Below the pieces are notes generated by a model. It was given only the letters and a program-made list of their open reading frames with translations, did no database searches and was not told where the DNA came from. 64,000 nucleotides of DNA, taken from positions 124,001-188,000 of the forward strand of contig NZ_JAVFWN010000015.1 of the NCBI RefSeq assembly GCF_030929495.1, given 5' to 3'. The stretch's first letter is position 1. Each line of letters begins with the position of its first letter. The translations under genes and the position numbers were made by a program. Shown piece by piece: positions 23,523 to 33,836 of the stretch. Source of the DNA: Nocardioides sp. LHD-245 (GTDB lineage Bacteria > Actinomycetota > Actinomycetes > Propionibacteriales > Nocardioidaceae).

Positions 23523-24944
23523 ATGAGTACGCCGACCGCCGCCGCGCCGACGACCACCACCCGCCCCGGCCTCGTCCTCACCGTGGTCTGCCTGTGTCAG
23601 CTGATGGTGGTCCTCGACATCACCGTCGTGAACGTCGCGCTGCCGTCCATCCGCGACGACCTCGGCTTCCGGCCCGCCGACCTGCCGTGGGTGGTCAACG
23701 CCTACACGCTCACCTTCGGCGGCCTGCTGCTGCTCGGCGGCCGTGTCGCCGACCTGTTCGGACAGCGCACCGCCGCGATCGCCGGGTTGAGCGTCTTCGG
23801 GCTCACCTCGCTGGTCGGCGGCCTGGCCAGCGAGCCGGGCCAGCTCATCGCCGCGCGCGCCCTCCAGGGTGTGTCCGGTGCGTTGCTGCTGCCGGTCAGC
23901 CTGACCGTCATCACGACCTCGTTCGCCGAAGGCCCCGACCGCCGCCGTGCCCTCGGAATCTGGGCAGCGGTGATGGGCGTCGGCGGCGCGGCGGGTGTCC
24001 TCCTCGGCGGCGCCCTCACGGAGTGGCTGGACTGGCGCTGGGTGTTCTTCGTCAACGTACCGATCGCCCTGGTCGCCATCCCCCTGGCCCTGGCGAGCAT
24101 CCGCAACCTGCACCGCGGAAGCCCGCGCCTCGACCTCGCCGGGGCCGTCCTGGTCACCGGCGCGACGACCTGCCTCGTGTATGCCGTCGTGCGCACCGAC
24201 CGCCATGCCTGGGACTCGGCCCACACGCTCGGTCTCCTCGGCCTCGCGCTCGTCCTCGGCGCGCTGTTCCTCCTGGTCGAGGCCCGCTTCGCCGGCGAGC
24301 CGCTGGTCCGGCTCGGGCTGCTGCGGCAGCGGTCCCTGGCGGTGGCGAGCGTGCTCGTCTTCTTCATCGCACTGGGCCAGTTCGGCGCCTTCTACCTCGC
24401 GTCGCTGTACCTGCAGAACGTGCTCCACTACTCGCCGCTGGAGGCCGGCCTCGCGTTCGTGCCGTTCAGTCTCGGCACGGTCGCCGGGACCGTGGTCGGC
24501 ATGAGACTGGTCGCGGCCCGCGGCCCCTGGCTCCCCGTCGTGCTGGGGCTCGGTCTCACCGCCGCAGGCATCGGCTGGTTCGGCGCGATCAGCCCCGACG
24601 GCAGCTTCGTCGCCGACATGCTCGGCCCGTCGATGGTCGCCAGTGTCGGGCTCGGCGCCTGTCTGGTCGCGAACACCTCCCTGGGCACCACGGGCGTCGA
24701 TCCTTCCGAGGCCGGCCTTGCCAGCGGCATCCTCAACGCCGCGCGCCAGATCGGCGGCAGCATCGGTCTCGCGGCTCTCGTCGCGGTCGCCGGTTCGGTG
24801 ACCCGGCACCACGACGGACCGCCCCTGGCCGCCCTGAACGCGGGCTACGCGCGCGGTTTCCTGGTGGCCGGGTGCCTGGTCGCGGTCGCGACGGTCGTCT
24901 GCCTGGTCGCGGCGCCGCGCGACCGGGCGGAGGGCATCACCTGA
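23523..24944 (+). CDS. DHA2 family (EmrB/QacA) drug efflux MFS permease
   Basis: 473 residues with about 14 membrane helices. DHA2 signatures are clear: LMVVLDITVVNVALPSI in helix 1 (motif D1), PWVVNAYTLTFGGLLLLGGR (helix 2), VADLFGQRTA (motif A) and a proline/glycine-rich helix 5 (GVGGAAGVLLGGALTEW, motif C of antiporters). It exports hydrophobic drugs by proton exchange. The start ATG is 8 bp after AAGGAG, which lies inside the TetR operator, so control by the divergent repressor is very likely. Confidence 0.93.
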   Translation: MSTPTAAAPTTTTRPGLVLTVVCLCQLMVVLDITVVNVALPSIRDDLGFRPADLPWVVNAYTLTFGGLLLLGGRVADLFGQRTAAIAGLSVFGLTSLVGGLASEPGQLIAARALQGVSGALLLPVSLTVITTSFAEGPDRRRALGIWAAVMGVGGAAGVLLGGALTEWLDWRWVFFVNVPIALVAIPLALASIRNLHRGSPRLDLAGAVLVTGATTCLVYAVVRTDRHAWDSAHTLGLLGLALVLGALFLLVEARFAGEPLVRLGLLRQRSLAVASVLVFFIALGQFGAFYLASLYLQNVLHYSPLEAGLAFVPFSLGTVAGTVVGMRLVAARGPWLPVVLGLGLTAAGIGWFGAISPDGSFVADMLGPSMVASVGLGACLVANTSLGTTGVDPSEAGLASGILNAARQIGGSIGLAALVAVAGSVTRHHDGPPLAALNAGYARGFLVAGCLVAVATVVCLVAAPRDRAEGIT

Positions 24945-25089
24945 GTCGCGCCGCGCCCGCGGGCGGAACCGGTTGTCGCTCGTGGTCGTATCCCGAAGCC
25001 CTCCGGGCGTCCCGCACCCGGAGCGCGGGCCACTCCCGAACAACGTCCGGAGATGACCACTAGGCTGGCGCACCGAAAGGTGATCCCGG

Positions 25090-27855
25090 ATGACAGTCTC
25101 CTCCTCCCCGTCGCGGCGACGGGGCGCGTTCGCCGCGGTGCTCCGGCGGCTCCGCGAGGCCGCGGGGCTGACCCAGGCCGAGCTCGCCGAACGCTCGGGG
25201 ATCGGCGTGCGCACGGTGAGCAACCTCGAGCGCGGGATCAACGCCTCGCCGTACCCCAGCACCATCCGGCTGCTGGCCGATGCCCTGGCGGCCGACGGGC
25301 CGGCCCGCGCGGAGCTGCTGCGGGCCGCCCGGCGTGAGCCCGGCTCCGAGGGACGACGCGTCGCGCCGACGGGCGGCTACCTGGGTGCCCTGCCGTTGTC
25401 CCCGATGGTGGGCAGGGACCGCGAGGGGGCGGTTCTCAGCACCGCGCTCTCGGCCGTCGCCGAGGGGGACGCCCGGGTCGTGCTGCTGGCCGGCGAGCCC
25501 GGGATCGGCAAGACACGGCTCGCCCAGGAGATGAGCCGGTACGCCGCGGAGCGCGCGTTCCTCGTCGCTGTCGGACGCTGTCACGAGCCGCTGCGGGCCA
25601 CCCCGTTCGCGCCGATGCTGGACGTGGTCGGCGCGCTTCACGCCGGCCTGGAGCCGGAGACACGGGACGTCGTCGTCGATCGCTGGCCTCCCCTGGTGAC
25701 GCTGCTCCCGGACCGGTTCCCCACCGCGACACCGGCCGGGCCCGGCCCGGACGCGGCGCAACGGCTGCACCGAGCGGTGGCCGGCCTGGTCCGACAGGTG
25801 GCCGAGGACCGTCCGGTCGCGATCCTCGTCGACGACCTGCATTGGGCTGACGTCGCCACGGTGGAGCTGTTCACCCACCTGGCTCGGCACAGCCACGGAA
25901 GCCGGGTGCTCCTGCTCGGCACCTATCGCGACACCGAGGTCGGCGGCATCCCTCTGGTCCGGCGACTCGGGCGCGAGCTGCGGCGTGAGGGCCTGGTCGA
26001 GATCGTCCCGGTCGGCCGGCTCGACCGGGATGCGACGGCTCAGCTGATCACCGATCGCCTGGCCGAGGACACGGTCTCGGAGGAGGTCACCACCCTGGTC
26101 CATCGCCAGACCGACGGGAACCCGTTCTTCGTCGTCGAGACGGTGGCCGCCCTCGTCGAGCGCGGGGACCTGGCCCACCTCGACGGGGGGAGCACAGGCC
26201 GGGACGCCACCGAGCTGGTGGTGCCGGCGAGTGTGAGCGAGGCGATCGGTGAACGGGTGGCGCGGCTCTCGGCCGCCGCCCAGCGGCTGCTGAACGCCGG
26301 AAGCGTCCTCGGGGAGCTTTTCGACGCGGACGACCTCCCCGTTTCCGACGCCGACGACGAGGCCTTGGAGGAGACCCTCGACGAGGCCGTCGACTCCGGG
26401 CTGCTCACCATCGCCGAGGGCCGCTACGCCTTCAGCCACAGCCTGACCCGGCAGACCCTGTACGCAGCCCTGTCGCCGGCGCGACGCCGACGGCTGCACC
26501 GCCAGGTGGGGGACGGCCTCGCGATGCAGCCCCCGGTGCATCGACGCCGAGCCGCCGAGATCGCCCGCCACCTGGAGGCCGGAGCGGCGCCCGACCGGGC
26601 CGTCCCCTTCCTCCTGCTCGCCGGGGCCGTCGCGGCAGAGCTGCATGCGTCCCAGGACGCGCTGCGGCACTACCGGCGCGCCCTGGAGCTGGCCGGTGAG
26701 CTGGGAGACGGCGCGGCCGCGACCGCCGCGCTCGAGGGGATCGGGCAGGCGGAGCTGACGACGGCGGCGTACGACGATGCGGTGGATCACCTCGCCCGCG
26801 CAGCCGACGATCACCGCCGCCGCGGGGACGTCGGCGGCCAGCTCCGGGCCGAGGGCCTCCTGGCGCAGGCCCAGTACCGCCGGGGCGAGGGCGAGGTGGG
26901 CGCCTTCCGGCTCGCCGAGATCGTCGCCGAGATCGACGGCCGATCCGGCCCCGACGGCCAGGTCACCGGTCTCGCGGCGATGCATGTCGGGCTGGCTCGG
27001 GTGCGGCTCGCGCTCGGGCAGCGGGCGGGTGCACTGGCGGCGTCCGAGCATGCGACCCGGCTGGCCAGGGCGGAGGGGGCGGTCGCCGTCGAGGCGGACG
27101 CGGACGCCGTCCGTGGCACCAGCCTGCTCTTCCTGGACCGGCCCGACGATGCGGTCACCGCTCTCGAGCGGGCCGTCGAGCTGGCCCGGCGGGTGGATGC
27201 GGTCACCGTCGAGAGCGGCGCGCTGCTCGCGCTGCAGTGGACGCTGACCATGCGCGGCGAACTCGACCGGGCCCGCGTGCTCGGCGCGCGGGGGGTCGAG
27301 GTCACCCGGCGCTCGGGGGACACCGATGCCGAGGCCCTGCACCTGGCTAATGTCGGACTGACCGCGTTCTACGGCGGTGATCTGGCCGGGGCCGAGCGCC
27401 ATCTCGAGACCAGCGTGGAGCTGGCCCGCGCCGGCTCCCGCACCCTCTTCTCGGGGATCCCGCCGGCGTACCTGGGTCTGCTCCGGAGCGCACAGGGGGA
27501 TCGGGTGGCCGCGCTCGCGTGCTTCGACGACGCGGCCGGGGCGCCGAACCTGAAGACCTTCGAGTTCGCGGCCTACATCGAGGCGCGCCGCGCGGGCCTG
27601 GATCTGGCGGACGGCCGACCGGGCCCGGCGCTGTCCCGGCTCGAGCCCTGGCTCTCGGTGGAGGCGCCGACTCGGATCCACGACGTGATGCTGCAGTCGA
27701 CGGCTGCGGCGGCCTGCCTGGAGCTCGGTGACCTCGACCGTGCGCACCTGCTGGTCGCGCGCGCGGTACGCCGGGCCGAGGCCACGCGCAACGTCATCGA
27801 CGGCGGCGACGCCCGGGGCCTGGCGGACCGGGTCCGGCGGGCCCGGGAGCGCTGA
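25090..27855 (+). CDS. XRE-type HTH / AAA ATPase / TPR regulator
   Basis: 921 residues. An XRE helix-turn-helix is N-terminal (residues 12-70: LREAAGLTQAELAERSGI, then VRTVSNLERG). It is followed by an AAA_16/STAND ATPase with Walker A AGEPGIGKTRLA (about 138-149) and Walker B VAILVDDLHWAD (about 245). The rest is an alpha-solenoid of TPR-like repeats rich in Ala, Leu and Arg. This is the LuxR/SARP-large-regulator layout with an N-terminal instead of C-terminal DNA-binding domain. Target genes are unknown; the flanking efflux pump and the secreted protein downstream are candidates. The start ATG follows GAAAGGTG. Confidence 0.88.
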   Translation: MTVSSSPSRRRGAFAAVLRRLREAAGLTQAELAERSGIGVRTVSNLERGINASPYPSTIRLLADALAADGPARAELLRAARREPGSEGRRVAPTGGYLGALPLSPMVGRDREGAVLSTALSAVAEGDARVVLLAGEPGIGKTRLAQEMSRYAAERAFLVAVGRCHEPLRATPFAPMLDVVGALHAGLEPETRDVVVDRWPPLVTLLPDRFPTATPAGPGPDAAQRLHRAVAGLVRQVAEDRPVAILVDDLHWADVATVELFTHLARHSHGSRVLLLGTYRDTEVGGIPLVRRLGRELRREGLVEIVPVGRLDRDATAQLITDRLAEDTVSEEVTTLVHRQTDGNPFFVVETVAALVERGDLAHLDGGSTGRDATELVVPASVSEAIGERVARLSAAAQRLLNAGSVLGELFDADDLPVSDADDEALEETLDEAVDSGLLTIAEGRYAFSHSLTRQTLYAALSPARRRRLHRQVGDGLAMQPPVHRRRAAEIARHLEAGAAPDRAVPFLLLAGAVAAELHASQDALRHYRRALELAGELGDGAAATAALEGIGQAELTTAAYDDAVDHLARAADDHRRRGDVGGQLRAEGLLAQAQYRRGEGEVGAFRLAEIVAEIDGRSGPDGQVTGLAAMHVGLARVRLALGQRAGALAASEHATRLARAEGAVAVEADADAVRGTSLLFLDRPDDAVTALERAVELARRVDAVTVESGALLALQWTLTMRGELDRARVLGARGVEVTRRSGDTDAEALHLANVGLTAFYGGDLAGAERHLETSVELARAGSRTLFSGIPPAYLGLLRSAQGDRVAALACFDDAAGAPNLKTFEFAAYIEARRAGLDLADGRPGPALSRLEPWLSVEAPTRIHDVMLQSTAAAACLELGDLDRAHLLVARAVRRAEATRNVIDGGDARGLADRVRRARER

Positions 27856-27978
27856 CCTACCGACTGCCCACCGACTGCCCACCGAGTCGGCGCCGTGGGC
27901 TCCACGCGGGCCCGGCGCTCCCTAGCCTCGATCGACTGACCGCGCATCAGGAGCGCGGTCCGAGCGAGGAGCTGCATC

Positions 27979-30900
27979 GTGGGGATCCAGCAGAGGCTGC
28001 GGACGACCGGACTGAGCGCGCTGACCGTGGCGCTCATCGTCACCGGGATGCAGGTGGCCACGCCGTCGCCCGCTCGCGCCGACGACCCGCCCGACAACAT
28101 CCTGATCCAGACCAACCCGCTGGTCGCCACCACCAGCGTCCCGCCGCTGACGGTCAACGAGAACATCGGGACCGGCTCGATCACGGTCACCAACCCCGGC
28201 GGATCGGCCCCGACCACCCAGCAGTGCGTCCAGGGCGTGACCGACGCCAGTTTCTGCCTCGGCACCTCCGACCAGCTCGTCTACCCCGAGGACACCGAGC
28301 TCGGGCCGATCACCATCACCGACGCTCCGAGCCAGGACAGCGGTCTGCCCGGGTCCGACCTCGACTGGATCATCGACGACGCGGTGAGCAGCGTGGCGCG
28401 CACGCACGGCGTCCGGGCCGACGACCTGGTGCGCAGCTACGCGCGCCCGGAGATCCGGGCATACGTCGCGATGCGGATCAACAGCATCCTCGACAAGAAG
28501 CTGTACGGCGAGCCGATGTCGCCGCAGGAGGACCGGGCGTACGCCGCGCTGGCGGAGATCTACAAGGCCAAGCTGGTCGCGAAGTCCAAGCGCGCGCTGC
28601 GCGAGTACGACCTGTGGTCCGCGAACCCGTGCGGCTACCCCGTGCCTGCCCCGCCGCCGGGGCTGCCGTACGTCGCCAACGACGTCGCGCTCAGCCCCGC
28701 CTGCCTGCCCAACCAGCTCGTGCAGGCCTTCAAGCTGATCAACAACACGCCCCCGGTCGAGGTCTTCGACGCCTGGGCGAGCTATCGCCACCCTTCGCCG
28801 CTGGTGGCCCACGGGAGCGACCCCGAGGTCGTGCGGATGCTCGGTGACACGATGGACAACTACGTCACGCTGGGCAGCCTGGGCGCGGCCCTGGCCGTCG
28901 GCGGCGCGACGGGCACCGCGATCACCGCGCTCAACCTGGCGCTGATCCACATCTGGTACTGCGAGGCCAGCAGCAACGGCGTCATCACCTGGACGCTGGC
29001 GAGCGGGGGCGTGGCCTCGGTGGTCGCCGCCGTCGTGATCGCGGCCCTGGTCGCTGCCATCGCGATCTGGAAGATCGTCGAGGACGCCAAGCCGGGCATC
29101 GAGCTGCGCCGCCGGGTGACCGCGGCCGTTGCGGACAACGACCCGTTCGGGATCCAGGCCAGCCAGGCCGACTACGCCGGTCTGGACTACGCCAGCGACG
29201 ACGGGCCGCAGGACCCCGCAGACCCGGCCAAGAAGGCGTTGATCCACCAGGAGGACTTCAACCGGCAGCTCGCCTCGAACACCTACGAGTGGATGATGTT
29301 CGACAGCGACGGGGACCTCGTGCGCGATCCGTTGACCGGCTGGAACGAGGCGGGTACGACGACCGAGGGCGACCTCAAGCTCACCGACGACGGCAACGGC
29401 ACCGTCTACGACCCCTTGGTCGTGCTCGCCCCGGACGGCACCCGGGACCACACCGGGAAGCAGGTCTCCGGCTACCGGGTCAAGGTCGCCCGGGGCTGGC
29501 TGCTGGTCGCCACGCAGTACCTCGGCGAGGCTCCCTCGAACGTCTACCAGCCGCGGACCAGCCTGCGCTACCGGACGCCGTCCGGCGGCTCGGCGATGGT
29601 CTCGCTGTGGCGCGACCTCAACCCCGACGGCTCCGCGAAGACCCGGTTCGTGCACACCCGGCCGCTCGCCTCGGGCGAGGAACCGGTCGTCGAGGGCGCG
29701 AACTTCGAGCCGACCGTCAGCGACACCTGGACGCTCTCCTCGATCGGCTTCGCGACCCGCACCGTGCGGCTCGACGCGGCCGCTGCCGAGCCGGTGCTGC
29801 CGCCGCTCTCGGTCGTGCCCAGCGCCCAGGGCTCGATGGTCGCCGGCACCGACGTCCGGCTGAAGGCCAACCTGTCCGACACCTCCGACGGCTCGGGCAC
29901 CTACGCCTGGACCATCCAGCGCCTCGACGAGTCGGGCGCCGTCGCGCAGACCATTCCGATGCCGGGCAACGTGCCCGCCAACTCGTCCGGCTTCCCGGTC
30001 AAGCTGACCGCTCCGGGGCGCTACCGGGCGACCGTCGACTACACCGACACCTCGCCCGTCCAGCACGCCTCCGGGCGGGTCGAGTTCACCGTGCTCCCAC
30101 CCGAGCCGGAGGTGACCGGTACCAGTGCCAGCGATCCACCCACGGTGCGCGACGACCGGGTGCTCGACGGCTCCCTGTCGCTGGACCTGCGGATGAAGCA
30201 GAACACCCCGACCGACACCTTCGACGTCGAGGTGGAGTGGGCCGACGACGCCCGCGGCAACAAGGCGGTGAGGACCTACACCGTCGCGTGCGTCAACGCA
30301 GGTGGGGACACCTGCGACACCGGACCCCTCCCGGTGCCGGCGCCGGGTGATCCACCCGTCAACGCGCAATGGAGCGAGTCGCCGTCGTACCGGATAGCCG
30401 ACGACCAGGACTATCTGCCCCAGGTGACCGCACGGATCACCAACGGCTACGGGAACACCATCACCCGGGTCTTCCCGATCACGGGTGATCACCGACCTCG
30501 GTACGCCTCGATGACGCCGTCGGTGGAGATGGCGGCGGGTCGCACCTCGGAGGTCGACCTCGTCGAGGTCTTCCCGTCGCCGCTGCTGACGGAGAGCCAG
30601 AACCTGACGATCCTGCCGTACGTCGGCGCGATCGCCGACCAGCTGCCCGAGGGCATCCACCCGGACCTCGCGAAGCGGAACGGCCGCTGGTTCCTCCAGC
30701 TGGTCGGCGCCCCGCAGGCCGACGCGATCGGCTCCTACACGTTCTACTTCCCCTTCGAACAGGAGCCGCTCGGCAAGGCGCTCCGTCCGGCGCCGGCGCT
30801 GGCGACCCTGGAGATCAAGGCCGCCACCGAGCCGGGCTACCGGGCCGTGCTGCGGGGTACGCCGACGGAGTTCCTGGATCGGCAGTACCGCAACAGCTAT

Positions 30901-31686
30901 CCGGCCTACCAGGTGCAGGTCGCGGAGGTCCTCGCCGACGAGGACGACGAGTACGGCACCTTCACCGGCACGGTGAAGTGCCGGCTGACGGCAGGCCCGA
31001 CCCTGGTCTTCGACAAGCCGTGCGCCGCGAATGCGCCGTTCCCGTGGCCCACCGAGCTCTACAGCGACACGCTCGTCGCGTCGACGTACCTCGAGTCGGG
31101 GAGCCAACCGCTGTCGGCGGACGGTGCGTACGAGGTCAACCTGGGCACTCGGTTCGTCGATCCGATGCTCACCCAGGTGGCCGCCCCGGCCGGGAAGGTG
31201 CGCTTCGAACTGGCCCTCCGCGACCGCAACGCCGTCCCCCCGCCCTACAGCGGGTACCAGGTGCGGTGCTCGGTCGACGGCGGTGTGTACGCCCCCTGCT
31301 TCGCCGACGGGACGCTGACCCTGCCGCAACAGATGGGCACGCACCGGCTCGAGGTCCAGGTCGTGGCACCGGACCAGGCGGTCGGCACCGCCCGGGCGAC
31401 GTGGGAGGTCGCGGCACCTCCGGGCGTGGTCAAGGTCAAGGCACCGAGCAAGCCGAAGCACCGTGGCGCCAAGGTCCTGGTCCGGGGCACGGGCTTCGTG
31501 CCCGGCGAGCGCTATGTCGTGCGGATCGGCGGGATCAAGGTCGCGACCGGCACGGTGTCCGCAACGGGCTCGGTGCGGGTCAAGGTGCGGATCCCGCGCG
31601 CCATCGGTCTCGGCAGGGCGAAGGTCGTGGTGGTGGGCACCACCTCTGCTCGTCGAGGCAAGGACACGGTCCGGGTGGTCCGCTGA
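27979..31686 (+). CDS. Large secreted protein with internal hydrophobic pair and C-terminal Ig-like domain
   Basis: 1235 residues from GTG at 27979 behind GAGGAG. A Sec signal (LSALTVALIVTGMQVATPSP, then ARA) is followed by a region of unknown type. Two hydrophobic stretches lie at about 298-328 and 345-370 (VVAAVVIAALVAAIAIW), and beta-rich Ig/PKD-like regions at about 610-710 and 710-820 follow. The last 75 residues resemble a bacterial Ig or IPT/TIG fold (KVLVRGTGFVPGERYVVRIG). There is no sortase motif. I do not recognise the family. The paired hydrophobic segments could span the membrane or form a pore; both are speculative. It stands alone between a regulator and LtrA. Confidence 0.8.
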   Translation: MGIQQRLRTTGLSALTVALIVTGMQVATPSPARADDPPDNILIQTNPLVATTSVPPLTVNENIGTGSITVTNPGGSAPTTQQCVQGVTDASFCLGTSDQLVYPEDTELGPITITDAPSQDSGLPGSDLDWIIDDAVSSVARTHGVRADDLVRSYARPEIRAYVAMRINSILDKKLYGEPMSPQEDRAYAALAEIYKAKLVAKSKRALREYDLWSANPCGYPVPAPPPGLPYVANDVALSPACLPNQLVQAFKLINNTPPVEVFDAWASYRHPSPLVAHGSDPEVVRMLGDTMDNYVTLGSLGAALAVGGATGTAITALNLALIHIWYCEASSNGVITWTLASGGVASVVAAVVIAALVAAIAIWKIVEDAKPGIELRRRVTAAVADNDPFGIQASQADYAGLDYASDDGPQDPADPAKKALIHQEDFNRQLASNTYEWMMFDSDGDLVRDPLTGWNEAGTTTEGDLKLTDDGNGTVYDPLVVLAPDGTRDHTGKQVSGYRVKVARGWLLVATQYLGEAPSNVYQPRTSLRYRTPSGGSAMVSLWRDLNPDGSAKTRFVHTRPLASGEEPVVEGANFEPTVSDTWTLSSIGFATRTVRLDAAAAEPVLPPLSVVPSAQGSMVAGTDVRLKANLSDTSDGSGTYAWTIQRLDESGAVAQTIPMPGNVPANSSGFPVKLTAPGRYRATVDYTDTSPVQHASGRVEFTVLPPEPEVTGTSASDPPTVRDDRVLDGSLSLDLRMKQNTPTDTFDVEVEWADDARGNKAVRTYTVACVNAGGDTCDTGPLPVPAPGDPPVNAQWSESPSYRIADDQDYLPQVTARITNGYGNTITRVFPITGDHRPRYASMTPSVEMAAGRTSEVDLVEVFPSPLLTESQNLTILPYVGAIADQLPEGIHPDLAKRNGRWFLQLVGAPQADAIGSYTFYFPFEQEPLGKALRPAPALATLEIKAATEPGYRAVLRGTPTEFLDRQYRNSYPAYQVQVAEVLADEDDEYGTFTGTVKCRLTAGPTLVFDKPCAANAPFPWPTELYSDTLVASTYLESGSQPLSADGAYEVNLGTRFVDPMLTQVAAPAGKVRFELALRDRNAVPPPYSGYQVRCSVDGGVYAPCFADGTLTLPQQMGTHRLEVQVVAPDQAVGTARATWEVAAPPGVVKVKAPSKPKHRGAKVLVRGTGFVPGERYVVRIGGIKVATGTVSATGSVRVKVRIPRAIGLGRAKVVVVGTTSARRGKDTVRVVR

Positions 31687-31699
31687 CGAGGGCCCGCCG

Positions 31700-32950
31700 T
31701 CAGCGGTGCAGGCCCTCCAGCACCTCGGCGTTGTGCCGGTAGCCGGCCGTCTCGTAGCCGACCACCGTCACCCACGGCGTCAGGGAGAGCACCAGCAGGC
31801 ACCAGACCAGGTCGACGTCGGCCGTGGCCATCAGCACCGAGGCGGCGATGGCCGCGGCCGAGACGACGAGCAGCACGAGATGGAAGGTGTCGAAGGTGCG
31901 GGTCAGCGCCGCGTAGCCGCCGTAGAGCAGCAGCGTGAAGAGGGCGACCGGGATCGCCACGGTCAGCACGGTGGCCACCAGGCTCAGGTGAGCCACGTGC
32001 TCGAGGTAGTAGGCGCCGACGTGCAGGCCGGCTCCGATCGCGACGATGCTGCCGAACAGGGCCATGTGTCCGTAGCCGAAGGAGAAGGAGCGCTCGGGAC
32101 GAGCGTGCAGGATGTCGCCGGTCGGCACGACGAAGTAGGACCACCAGATGCCGAAGGTCAGCGCCGTGCCGGAGATCGCGAAGAGCCCGATGTCCCAGGT
32201 GAGACCGCCCTCGGCGAGGGCGCTGATGGACGCCATCGTGCCGATCATCCCCTCGCCCAGGGCGATGATCACCATCAGGCCGTATCGCTCGGCCACGTGG
32301 TGCGGATGCCACGGCGTGCCGCCGCGGCGCAGCTCGGCGTACGCCGGGCCGCAGATCTCGATGAGGAACGGCACCGCCATCGCGGCGAAGGTCGTACCCA
32401 CGGGCAGGTCGACGAGGGCGAGCGTGCACCAGAGTACCTGGGCGGCGAGGATCGAGACGATATAGGTCTGGCACACCGGCCGCCGGGAGACGTCGTGCCG
32501 TCCCGCCCGCCACCACTGGAAGACCATCGCGACCCGCATCACGACGTAGCCCCAGACCATGAGGTCGTTGTCGAGGGTGTCGCCGTGCTCGTAGACCGAC
32601 TTGAACATCGGCTTCAGGCCGAGCGCGAACACCAGCACGCCCACCATTTGCAACATGGTGGTGAGGCGGTAGATCCAGTCGTCGGTGTCGTAGGCGGAGG
32701 CGAACCAGGTGAAGTTGATCCACGCCCACGAGATGCCGAAGGTCGCGAAGCAGAACGCGACGATGCCGGCGCCGACGTGGTCCTCGGCCAGCGCGTGCGC
32801 GAGCTCGCTCGCCGCCGTGCCGAAGGCGACGACGAAGGTCAGGTCGAACAGCAGCTCCAGCGGCGTCGCGACGCGGTGGGCCTCGTGCGGGTCGCGGCCG
32901 AGCATGCGACGGCTGCGGTGCCGGAGGTCCGGCGCGGTGCTCTCGGGCAT
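31700..32950 (-). CDS. Low temperature requirement protein A (LtrA) family membrane protein
   Basis: 416 residues from ATG at 32948-32950. The LtrA pattern is clear: RVATPLELLFDLTFVVAFG near residue 30, ISWAWINFTWFASAYDTDDW, and ALGEGMIGT further on. About eleven membrane helices are visible. The family was named from a Listeria cold-growth gene; the biochemical role is not known. TACACT lies 7 bp upstream of the ATG with no ribosome-binding site, so a leaderless transcript is possible. It is convergent with the large secreted protein gene, 13 bp apart. Confidence 0.9.
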   Translation of the reverse strand: MPESTAPDLRHRSRRMLGRDPHEAHRVATPLELLFDLTFVVAFGTAASELAHALAEDHVGAGIVAFCFATFGISWAWINFTWFASAYDTDDWIYRLTTMLQMVGVLVFALGLKPMFKSVYEHGDTLDNDLMVWGYVVMRVAMVFQWWRAGRHDVSRRPVCQTYIVSILAAQVLWCTLALVDLPVGTTFAAMAVPFLIEICGPAYAELRRGGTPWHPHHVAERYGLMVIIALGEGMIGTMASISALAEGGLTWDIGLFAISGTALTFGIWWSYFVVPTGDILHARPERSFSFGYGHMALFGSIVAIGAGLHVGAYYLEHVAHLSLVATVLTVAIPVALFTLLLYGGYAALTRTFDTFHLVLLVVSAAAIAASVLMATADVDLVWCLLVLSLTPWVTVVGYETAGYRHNAEVLEGLHR

Positions 32951-33096
32951 GTTCGGCAGTGTAAGGACATCGGACCGCCGCAAGCGGCACCTGCGCAGCG
33001 GCGCGGACGGGGCCGGGTTACCGGCCGTCCTCCGCGGGTAGGGGGTGTGGGCCCGCTGCGGCCCCCGCAACGGACATCACGAGACGGGACTCCTCC

Positions 33097-33804
33097 ATGC
33101 GCAAGCGACTGACGGCACTCGCAGCCATCGTGACCACCACCCTCGGTCTGGGGGCGCTCACCGCCCCGAACGCGTCGGCGGCGACCGGGTGGGAGACGGT
33201 CACCTCCTGGGAGGGCGGCCGCACGCTGGTGTGCGCCACGCCCCACGGCGACGGCACATCCACGGTGTACGCCCACTGGGACGGACGCCGGTACCCCACG
33301 ACCGGAGGTCAATTCCGGGAGAAGGGCGCCGGTGGTCTCGCGCACGTCTCCGACGGCTTCGCCATCTCCGGGTGGACCTACTCGTTCGGCGACAAGGGCA
33401 CGGTAGGCCAGACCGTCTCGCTCCAGCGGCCCAGCAACGGCTGGGTCTACGTGCTCTCGGGCTCGCAGGTCGGGATCACCGTCGAGGCGGTCGTGCCCGT
33501 CAAGACGCTCGCCACGTGCCCGGGCGCCGGTCGCGTCGTCGCGCCCGCGGCCCGGCCGGCCGCCGACGGCGACGCAGCGCGCGCGGCGAAGTGCGTGTCC
33601 AAGAAGGAGTTCCGCCGCATCGACAAGAAGATGCGCCCCGGCGCTGTCAAGCGTGCCCTCGGCTTCGGCGGCCAGGAGGTGACCGCGGCCGAGTTCAGTG
33701 CGGTCCGGGCCTACACCCGGTGCCAGGGCGGCTCCGTCGTGGTCAACTTCAAGCGCGCCGGGGCGGGCAAGCCGTTGAAGGTCGACAGCCGCTTCAAGGG
33801 CTGA
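33097..33804 (+). CDS. Secreted protein with C-terminal lysine-rich domain
   Basis: 235 residues with a clear signal peptide (MRKRLTALAAIVTTTLGLGA, cleavage near ASAA). The first half (about 30-140) is beta-rich and Gly/Trp-containing. The second half begins SKKEFRRIDKKMRPGAVKRA and resembles the small SmpA/BLIP-like alpha-beta fold used in inhibitor and assembly proteins. Three Cys residues at about 48, 145 and 163 and a fourth near 208 could form disulfides. The family is not recognised with certainty. It is divergent from LtrA and convergent with the mycothiol-type gene. Confidence 0.75.
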   Translation: MRKRLTALAAIVTTTLGLGALTAPNASAATGWETVTSWEGGRTLVCATPHGDGTSTVYAHWDGRRYPTTGGQFREKGAGGLAHVSDGFAISGWTYSFGDKGTVGQTVSLQRPSNGWVYVLSGSQVGITVEAVVPVKTLATCPGAGRVVAPAARPAADGDAARAAKCVSKKEFRRIDKKMRPGAVKRALGFGGQEVTAAEFSAVRAYTRCQGGSVVVNFKRAGAGKPLKVDSRFKG

Positions 33805-33836
33805 CGCCTCCCGGGGCCGGCGGTCGGGGCCAGCGG

